Assembly (NCBI GenBank): GCA_021161055.1
Contig: JAGHBI010000096.1
Span: 1 to 25,639 of the forward strand
Reading direction: 5' to 3'
DNA from: Candidatus Iainarchaeum sp.
GTDB lineage: Archaea; Iainarchaeota; Iainarchaeia; Iainarchaeales; DTGL01
Length of the DNA: 25,639 nucleotides
A model generated the notes under the pieces. It was given only the letters and a program-made list of their open reading frames with translations, searched no databases and was not told where the DNA came from. Below are positions 20,415 to 25,639 of the stretch, in pieces; the first letter of the stretch is position 1, and every line of letters starts with the position of its first letter. The translations under genes and the position numbers were made by a program.

Positions 20415-21533
20415 ATGTTTGCGCTTAAAGTTCCGGAAAACGCTTGCAAGCGCGAACCAAAGTGCAAACACTTCGGTGCTTGCGGTGGTTGCAGCTATCA
20501 GCACATATGCTATGAGGACCAGCTCAGGATGAAAAAGGCTTACCTTGAAAAGCTTTTTGAACGCGAGCTTGAGGTTATCCCCTCGCCAAAAGAATTCTTC
20601 TATCGAAACAAAATAGAGCTCGTATGCGCGTTTGGGAAGATCGGGTTGTGGAAGAAAGCAACTTATAAGCACGTTGTTGACCTGCAAGAATGCTGCCTGC
20701 ATTCCAAAAAAGTTGCTGAGGTCCTGCCTGAATTGCGTGAACTGCTTAAAAAGCACAATATACAGGGCTACAATTATTTAACCCACAAAGGCTACCTGCG
20801 CTACATTGTTTTGAGGCATGCGAAGTTTACGGGTGAATATATGGTAAACTTTGTAACCGCAAACGAAAATGAAAATATTTGCAGGATTGCACAGGAGCTT
20901 AGAGAGAAATTCGATTCCATAATCTGGAGCGTGAATTCTAGCAGAGCTGACACTAGCTTCGCTAACGTGAGGCAGTTCTGGAAGAGTCCCTATATAGAGG
21001 AGCGCTTCGATAATATTACCTTCAGAATGGGTGCAAACACATTCTTCCAGAACAATAGCTACGTTGCTTTGCAAATCTACCGCAAAATAAAGGAATGCGT
21101 TTCAGGCAGGGTTCTCGACCTCTACGCTGGCTGCGCAACAATTTCTGCGTTCGTTGCCGATAATTGCAATTATGTAGAAGCTGTGGAAATAAATAGCGAA
21201 GCTATTGACTACGGTTGCACAAACCTTAACATCAACAATATAACAAACGTTAAGCTCTTACAGCAGGATGTTTATGCTTACCTGAAAAACAAGCAGAGCC
21301 TTGACTTTGATTATGTTATTGTTGATCCGCCGAGAGCCGGCTTGGAAAAGACACTAAAGCACATTCTGCGCTTAAAACCCAAGAACATAATTTATATTTC
21401 CTGCAACCCTGTTGTACTCAGGCGCGAGCTCTTTTTTTTCAAAAAGTTCTACAATATTTCTGAGCTGCTCGCTTACGATATGTTCCCACAAACCCAGCAC
21501 ATAGAGTTGCTTTGCGTGCTTGAAAGAAAGTAG
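20415..21533 (+). CDS. RNA (uracil-5-)-methyltransferase, TrmA/RlmD family
   Basis: A 372-aa SAM-dependent enzyme that makes 5-methyluridine in tRNA or 23S rRNA. The N-terminus has the iron-sulphur motif C-x5-C-x2-C (Cys17, 23, 26; CKHFGACGGCSYQ). The central domain (about 60-180) leads to the Rossmann domain with VLDLYAGCATIS, EINSEAI and VDPPRAGL. The nucleophile Cys is near 330 in YISCNP, and the end has TQHIELLCVL with the catalytic Glu. There is no TRAM domain, as in archaeal members such as the Pyrococcus enzymes. One of those acts on tRNA U54 and another on rRNA, so the target is uncertain. I prefer ATG 20415; a frame from ATG 20370 adds 15 residues unlike the family, and TTTAATTTAA (about 20378-20390) suits the later start. 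Confidence 0.87.
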   Translation: MFALKVPENACKREPKCKHFGACGGCSYQHICYEDQLRMKKAYLEKLFERELEVIPSPKEFFYRNKIELVCAFGKIGLWKKATYKHVVDLQECCLHSKKVAEVLPELRELLKKHNIQGYNYLTHKGYLRYIVLRHAKFTGEYMVNFVTANENENICRIAQELREKFDSIIWSVNSSRADTSFANVRQFWKSPYIEERFDNITFRMGANTFFQNNSYVALQIYRKIKECVSGRVLDLYAGCATISAFVADNCNYVEAVEINSEAIDYGCTNLNINNITNVKLLQQDVYAYLKNKQSLDFDYVIVDPPRAGLEKTLKHILRLKPKNIIYISCNPVVLRRELFFFKKFYNISELLAYDMFPQTQHIELLCVLERK

Positions 21534-21552
21534 CGTTGGATGTGTTTTGTTG

Positions 21553-22248
21553 TTATACTCCTCTAATTCCAACCTTCTTCACGTATGCTTTCATTATATT
21601 TGCCATTTTTTGCAGTGTTTCTCTGGAATACGGAGCTATTTTCTCAAATTTTGGATCCAGCAGAGGCACATCATTTACAAACTGCTGCAGATAGTATGCT
21701 TTTGCACCTTTAATTAACTCACCTATTTTATGCATATCTTTGAGCTCAATTATTGTTGGCACAACCGTTGTTCTGAATTCGTAATCTATGCGATCTTCAA
21801 GCAGCAAAGCAATGGTTTCTTTTATTGCCTCTTTATTCACCTTCGTGCCTGCCGCAATCTCATATTTTTCCAAAGGGGCCTTTATATCCATCGCAACGTA
21901 ATCGATAATACCCCCATCTATAAGTTCCTTCACGAATGCAGGCATAGAGCCATTAGTATCGAGCTTTATTTCGTAGCCCAAAGCCTTTACCTTCGGCAGG
22001 AATTCCTTCAGTTCAGCATGCAAGGTGGGTTCACCGCCAGTGATGCAAACACCCTGCAGAACTTTCCTGCGCATCCTCAAAAATTCGAGTATTTCTTGTT
22101 CTGTTATAACGTTTTTTTCCTTCTCGAGCACAAGTGTTGCATTCTGGCAGAATGGGCACCGGAAGTTACATTTATCAACAAAAAGTGTGCATGCTACTTT
22201 ACCTGGATAATCCACAAGCGTGGTTTTTTGCAATCCACGAAATATCAT
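21553..22248 (-). CDS. nrdG: Anaerobic ribonucleotide reductase activating protein
   Basis: A 231-aa radical-SAM enzyme that installs the glycyl radical on NrdD. The iron-sulphur motif CxxxCxxC is at Cys27, Cys31 and Cys34 (KCNFRCPFCQNA). GVCITGGEPTLH is the GGE SAM-binding motif, and LDTNGSMP and YVAMDIKAPLEKY follow as in this family. The MIFRGLQKTTLVDYPGKVACTLF start is typical of the archaeal/long NrdG type (also called the anaerobic RNR activase TIGR02495-like group). The ATG at 22248 overlaps the nrdD stop by 4 nt, so the pair is translationally coupled; AGGGGAAG upstream may add a ribosome site. It works only without oxygen. Confidence 0.9.
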   Translation of the reverse strand: MIFRGLQKTTLVDYPGKVACTLFVDKCNFRCPFCQNATLVLEKEKNVITEQEILEFLRMRRKVLQGVCITGGEPTLHAELKEFLPKVKALGYEIKLDTNGSMPAFVKELIDGGIIDYVAMDIKAPLEKYEIAAGTKVNKEAIKETIALLLEDRIDYEFRTTVVPTIIELKDMHKIGELIKGAKAYYLQQFVNDVPLLDPKFEKIAPYSRETLQKMANIMKAYVKKVGIRGV

Positions 22249-24386
22249 CGCTTACTTCCCCTTTTCTTAACCTTCGCTAGGGCCTTCTCAACAGAGTATG
22301 TTTTCCTTTCCTCGAATTCCTGCTGCTTTCCTGTATTCCAGTTCTGCACAGGCCTGTAGTAGCCAACAACCCTGCTGTAGACCTCTGTTCTCCTGCCACA
22401 TTTCACTCTATCACCACCATTGACTTCTATAGGGCATGTGTAATGCTTACCCGGTATGTAGCCATGCACAGGGCATATGCTGAATGTTGGTGTTATTGTA
22501 AAGTAAGGCAGCTTGTAGTTGTAAGCGATTGTTTTTACAAGCTGCTTGCAGGCTTCCGCATCTGATATCTGTTCACCGATAAAACCATGCAATACAGTGC
22601 CACCGGTATATTTGCATTGCAGCTCATCCTGGTGGTCCAGAGCCTCAAATATATCATCGGTGTAATCTACAGGCAGGTGTGTTGAATTGGTGTAATATGG
22701 CGCATCCTTTGTGCCAGCGGTTATTATGTCCGGATAATTCTTTTTATCTATCTTCGCAAGCCTGTGCGAAGCACCTTCGCCAGGGGTTGCCTCGAGGTTG
22801 TACATATTGCCTGTTTCTTCTTGGAAGTCCTGTAGGCGAGCGCGCATGAAATCAAGAACTTTCAAAGCGAAGCGCTTCCCCTCCTTGCTTGCAATACTTT
22901 TTTCCAAGAAGTTCAGGCATGCTTCGTTCATTCCAATCAGGCCAATTGTTGAGAAGTGGAAATCCAAGGTGCCTAGGTAGCGCTTCGTCCATGGGAGCAA
23001 CCCATTCTTCATGTTCTTTTCAACTTCCTTGCGCTTTATCTCAAGCGACTCCTTTGCCAAATACATCAAGTAATCAAGTCTCTCGAAGAAGTCATCATCG
23101 TCCTTTGCAAGATAACCTATCTGCGGCATATTGATTGTTACAACCCCTATAGAGCCTGTCTTTTCACCAGATCCAAATAAGCCACCTGTCTTCATCCTAA
23201 GTTCGCGAACGTCGAGCTGCAAGCGGCAGCACATACTGCGCACATCGCTCGGCTTGAGCGAGGAATTGATAAAGTTCTGGAAATAGGGCGTGCCATAGCG
23301 TGCAGTCATCTCAAATAGCAGGTTTGCATTCTCGCTGTTCCAGTCGAAATCGCGAGTGATGTTGTAGGTCGGAATTGGAAAGGTGAAAATGCGACCATTC
23401 ATATCACCTTCCATCATAACCTCTATAAATGCACGGTTTATCATATCCATCTCTTCTTTGAAGCAGCCATACGTATCTTTAATTTCCTTTCCTCCCCAGA
23501 TTGCTGGCACATCTCTTAGATCTTCAGGCACTGTCCAATCAAGCGTTATGTTTGTAAACGGTACCTGATTGCCCCATCGCGAGGTGGCATTTACAGAATA
23601 AACAAACTCCTGAATCCCTTGCTTCACTTTTTTATAATTAAGCCTGTCCTTCGCAACGAAAGGCGCTAAGTAAGTATCAAACGAACTGAATGCTTGAGCG
23701 CCAGCCCATTCGTTTTGCAGCGTTCCCATAAAGTTTACCATCTGTCCCAAAGCCGCACTAAAGTGCTTAGCAGGTCTCGATGCTACCTTACCTGGAACGC
23801 CATTGAAGCCTTCCTGGAGAAGCTGTTTCAATGACCAGCCGGCGCAGTAAGCAGCGAAGGTGCCTACGCCAAGGTCATGGATATGGAAGCTCGCTTTCTT
23901 GTGTGCCTTCGCTATCTCGGGCGGATATATGTGTGTTAGGGTATATTCGGATATTACAACATCGCTTATATGCGCCTGCAAACCGCTAATCGAATAACCA
24001 GCATTGCTATTCTCGCGCACGCGCCAGTCTCTCTCAAGTACATAATCCTCTATAATGTTTGCAGCCCTCTCCAAAAATGCTTTTGTGTCCCTTATAGCGG
24101 AGCGCTTCGCTCTGTAAAGAATGTATGCTTTTGCAGTTTTTGCATGTCCCTCCTCAATAAGCACTTTTTCAACCATATCCTGAATATCCTCAACGCTTGG
24201 TATGCTCGTTCCGAACTTTTTCTTAAGTTCATGCACAACCTTATCAGCAAGCTTTGCTGCGAGCTTTCTGTCTGTGCCGCCAACAGCCTTTGCAGCCTTC
24301 CAAATGGCTTCTTCTATCTTTTCCTTTTGAAAAGGCACTATTCTGCCATCGCGCTTCTTTACCTTCTCCAAGAATTTCCTAGGCAT
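22245..24386 (-). CDS. nrdD: Anaerobic (class III) ribonucleoside-triphosphate reductase
   Basis: The glycyl-radical enzyme that reduces NTPs to dNTPs. From ATG 24386 it is 713 aa. An ATP-cone (about 5-95, VKKRDGRIVPFQKEKIEEAIW) gives allosteric control. The core includes NEWAGAQAFSSFDTYLAPF, the active-site Cys region SMCCRLQLD and GSIGVVTINMPQIGYL. The radical Gly is at about 675 in SRVVGYYRPVQNWNTGK. The zinc site before it looks unusual: CPVHGYIPGKHYTCPIE, then a single VKCG, where relatives usually show a CPxC second half. Upstream GTG 24398 is in frame but belongs to the Shine-Dalgarno-like GGGGGGTG; ATG 24386 lies 9 nt after it. nrdG follows with a 4-nt overlap. Confidence 0.93.
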   Translation of the reverse strand: MPRKFLEKVKKRDGRIVPFQKEKIEEAIWKAAKAVGGTDRKLAAKLADKVVHELKKKFGTSIPSVEDIQDMVEKVLIEEGHAKTAKAYILYRAKRSAIRDTKAFLERAANIIEDYVLERDWRVRENSNAGYSISGLQAHISDVVISEYTLTHIYPPEIAKAHKKASFHIHDLGVGTFAAYCAGWSLKQLLQEGFNGVPGKVASRPAKHFSAALGQMVNFMGTLQNEWAGAQAFSSFDTYLAPFVAKDRLNYKKVKQGIQEFVYSVNATSRWGNQVPFTNITLDWTVPEDLRDVPAIWGGKEIKDTYGCFKEEMDMINRAFIEVMMEGDMNGRIFTFPIPTYNITRDFDWNSENANLLFEMTARYGTPYFQNFINSSLKPSDVRSMCCRLQLDVRELRMKTGGLFGSGEKTGSIGVVTINMPQIGYLAKDDDDFFERLDYLMYLAKESLEIKRKEVEKNMKNGLLPWTKRYLGTLDFHFSTIGLIGMNEACLNFLEKSIASKEGKRFALKVLDFMRARLQDFQEETGNMYNLEATPGEGASHRLAKIDKKNYPDIITAGTKDAPYYTNSTHLPVDYTDDIFEALDHQDELQCKYTGGTVLHGFIGEQISDAEACKQLVKTIAYNYKLPYFTITPTFSICPVHGYIPGKHYTCPIEVNGGDRVKCGRRTEVYSRVVGYYRPVQNWNTGKQQEFEERKTYSVEKALAKVKKRGSKR

Positions 24387-24436
24387 ATCGCTTGCCACCC
24401 CCCTGTTTCAATGCGTTAAAAAATAAGTGCAAGCTT

Positions 24437-24444
24437 GTTTATAA
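24437..24444 (-). promoter_or_regulatory. TATA-like box of nrdDG
   Basis: TTATAAAC on the - strand lies about 51-58 nt before ATG 24386. Initiation about 26 nt downstream leaves a leader of some 28 nt carrying the GGGGGGTG ribosome site (24396-24403). Confidence 0.5.
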
Positions 24445-24481
24445 GCGTTTCTCCCTTCAACATAACCTTTTCAAAATCCCC

Positions 24482-24501
24482 CGTTTTTTCCAGAAAAAAC
24501 G
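24482..24501. terminator. Palindromic hairpin with A/T runs after the kinase gene, possible terminator
   Basis: CGTTTTTT-CCAG-AAAAAACG can form an 8-bp stem with a 4-nt loop and starts 8 nt past the stop of the leftward kinase gene. On the - strand it includes a six-T run. It may end the fibrillarin/kinase transcript; alternatively it is an operator upstream of nrdD. No conserved motif decides between these. Confidence 0.35.
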
Positions 24502-24509
24502 CACAAAAA

Positions 24510-25070
24510 TTAAGTGCTTATGTATAAAACGAGCGCTGAAAATACAGGCACTATTAAATTATCTTCGTCAGAGAAAAGCTCTGCAAGTGCGGCAGGGACA
24601 GAGACTGCAACGCTAACCACAAGACTGCCTGTGAAAATAAACAGGGCAAGCGATGAGGCAAAAATAAACGCTAGTGTTCCTTCTACGCTCTTTCCGCTAA
24701 CGATTTTATGCCTGCCAAAACGCAGCCCTATGATTGTCGCCAAACCATCTCCAAATACCACTGGCAACAGCGCAAGGTATGCAATTGTTTCCTTCGCAGC
24801 AAAAAGTGCAATCAAACTAGTAATGGCAGAGCCAAGAAAGAACATAAATGTCCCTTCACCTGGTATGCGCTCGCTTTCTCTTCCAAAAAGTTCAACTGCA
24901 AGCGAGAGCGCGGGAAACTCTACACCTGCTTTTATTAGAAGTGCAATTGGAACACCGAAAAGCAAGCAAAGCACGCTTAATTCAAGCAATGCAAGCGCAC
25001 CAAGGTAATATGCAACAAGAAGTATTATGGTGCCAAATGCGATGTGAACGATTTTTCTCGCAGTCTGCAA
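24510..25070 (-). CDS. Dolichol-kinase-like / CTP-dependent lipid kinase family membrane protein
   Basis: A 186-aa membrane protein with six or seven hydrophobic segments. It opens QTARKIVHIAFG, the RKxxH motif at the start of the SEC59/DGK1/VTE5 family. It then has LPVVFGDGLATIIGLRFGRHKI followed by SGKSVEGTLAFIF, the GDG(x)A and K-S-x-E-G-T motifs that form the CTP-binding site. Members phosphorylate polyprenols, phytol or diacylglycerol; in archaea a role in lipid-carrier (dolichol phosphate) or prenyl-lipid salvage is likely, but the substrate is not proven by sequence. The start is TTG 25070, preceded 5 nt away by GAGGTG, which itself overlaps the fibrillarin stop codon. An 8-bp palindrome follows the gene. 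Confidence 0.8.
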   Translation of the reverse strand: MQTARKIVHIAFGTIILLVAYYLGALALLELSVLCLLFGVPIALLIKAGVEFPALSLAVELFGRESERIPGEGTFMFFLGSAITSLIALFAAKETIAYLALLPVVFGDGLATIIGLRFGRHKIVSGKSVEGTLAFIFASSLALFIFTGSLVVSVAVSVPAALAELFSDEDNLIVPVFSALVLYIST

Positions 25071-25074
25071 TCGC

Positions 25075-25639
25075 TCACCTCTTTTTCAGCACGTAAAAGC
25101 GATGCTTCTTTTCGAACGGGCTCAAAGGAATGCTTTCAACAATCTCAAACTCTTTTTCCAATATCTTCGCCTGCTTTTTGAATACCTTGCTCGGCTTTTT
25201 TGTAGAGCTTATGCTCGGTGCTTTTAGAGCAAGCATCGCAAAGCAACCTTTTTTCAAGAACCGCTTTGCATTTTTTATCAGAATGTCTGCCTGATTCTTT
25301 TGCGAAACATCTTGGTAAATAATGCTTGGCTTTATTTGTTCAACATATTCAGCATAGCTCTCCGGTTTGTTTGCATCCGCTAACATTGGAATGATGTTTT
25401 TCCTCTTTTCGCATACCTGAAGGAGTTTTGCTAAGCACTTCTCACTTATATCAACACCGAAGATGACTCCTTTTTCGCCGATAATATCGCTTATGTGCGA
25501 AGCAGTTGTTCCTTCAGCAATGCCAAGATACAAGATTCTGGAGCCAATGCGAATAGGCATATTCTTTAACTTCTTCACAATTGCAGCCGCAAGCTTTGAG
25601 CGAAAAGGATCCCAGCAGCGATACTCAATGCCATTGAAG
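25075..25639 (-). CDS. flpA: Fibrillarin (C/D box 2'-O-methyltransferase), 5' end beyond window
   Basis: The methyltransferase of archaeal C/D box sRNPs, which methylates the 2'-OH of rRNA and tRNA at guide-chosen sites together with L7Ae and Nop5. The visible 187 residues include EYRCWDPFRSKLAAAIVKKLK, encoded between the internal GTG at 25578 and the window end. This shows the frame stays open and the gene is cut by the right edge; about 40 N-terminal residues are missing by comparison with archaeal fibrillarin. SAM-binding motifs are SRILYLGIAEGTTASHISD and GVIFGVDIS; the typical IIYQDVSQKNQADIL segment carries the catalytic-region Asp. It ends HRFYVLKKR. Nop5 is usually the neighbour upstream, outside this window. 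The stop lies within the ribosome site of the kinase gene. Confidence 0.93.
   Translation of the reverse strand, partial: FNGIEYRCWDPFRSKLAAAIVKKLKNMPIRIGSRILYLGIAEGTTASHISDIIGEKGVIFGVDISEKCLAKLLQVCEKRKNIIPMLADANKPESYAEYVEQIKPSIIYQDVSQKNQADILIKNAKRFLKKGCFAMLALKAPSISSTKKPSKVFKKQAKILEKEFEIVESIPLSPFEKKHRFYVLKKR

Overview
The window is archaeal. It holds the conserved archaeal proteasome/exosome gene row (psmA, SBDS, rrp4, rrp41, rrp42, eL43/L37Ae, rpoP, Pcc1, prefoldin beta). It also holds RNase P subunit Pop5, archaeal NMD3, fibrillarin, a beta-CASP nuclease and an intron-containing tRNA-Arg(CCU). Several genes have a TATA-like box 20-30 nt before the start codon (leaderless style), while genes inside operons carry AGGTG-type Shine-Dalgarno sites. 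A class III (oxygen-sensitive) ribonucleotide reductase suggests an anaerobe or facultative anaerobe. Compact genes, 4-nt overlaps, a proline-rich PKD surface protein and many lineage-specific proteins would fit a DPANN-type or deep euryarchaeal genome; that placement is inference and no species is named.

Layout. 1-5,000: an HD-domain phosphohydrolase (+), a presenilin/SPP-type intramembrane aspartyl protease (-), Pop5 (+), a large secreted Cys-rich/PKD protein (-) and a membrane-anchored beta-sandwich protein (+). 5,100-10,970: the exosome superoperon (+), ending in a DHH/DHHA1 phosphoesterase. 10,980-12,165: a HAD phosphatase (-), a 47-aa zinc ribbon (+) and a 107-aa CxxC protein (-). 12,196-15,384: a tightly packed leftward cluster of a secreted M1-like metallopeptidase, an HTH protein and an unrecognised very basic helical protein. 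15,500-18,263: a rightward operon of beta-CASP nuclease, polytopic membrane protein and NMD3, joined by 4-nt overlaps. 18,267-19,959: an XRE-type regulator and a soluble GGDEF-domain protein (both -), with an operator-like repeat cluster between them. 20,196-20,287: tRNA-Arg (-). 20,415-21,533: a TrmA/RlmD-type RNA m5U methyltransferase (+). 21,553-24,386: nrdG and nrdD (-). 24,510-25,639: a dolichol-kinase-like membrane enzyme and the 3' part of fibrillarin (-), cut by the window end.

Most of the window serves RNA and protein turnover: RNase P, exosome core and cap, beta-CASP nuclease, proteasome alpha subunit, prefoldin, KEOPS subunit, ribosome maturation factors (SBDS, NMD3), fibrillarin and an RNA methyltransferase. 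The less familiar parts are the surface-protein pair lying between Pop5 and psmA, the peptidase/HTH/basic-protein cluster, and the GGDEF/XRE pair. No gene-free stretch exceeds 300 bases; the longest (19,960-20,195, about 236 nt) holds the GGDEF promoter and an unconvincing short open frame. I saw no insertion sequence, CRISPR array or prophage.
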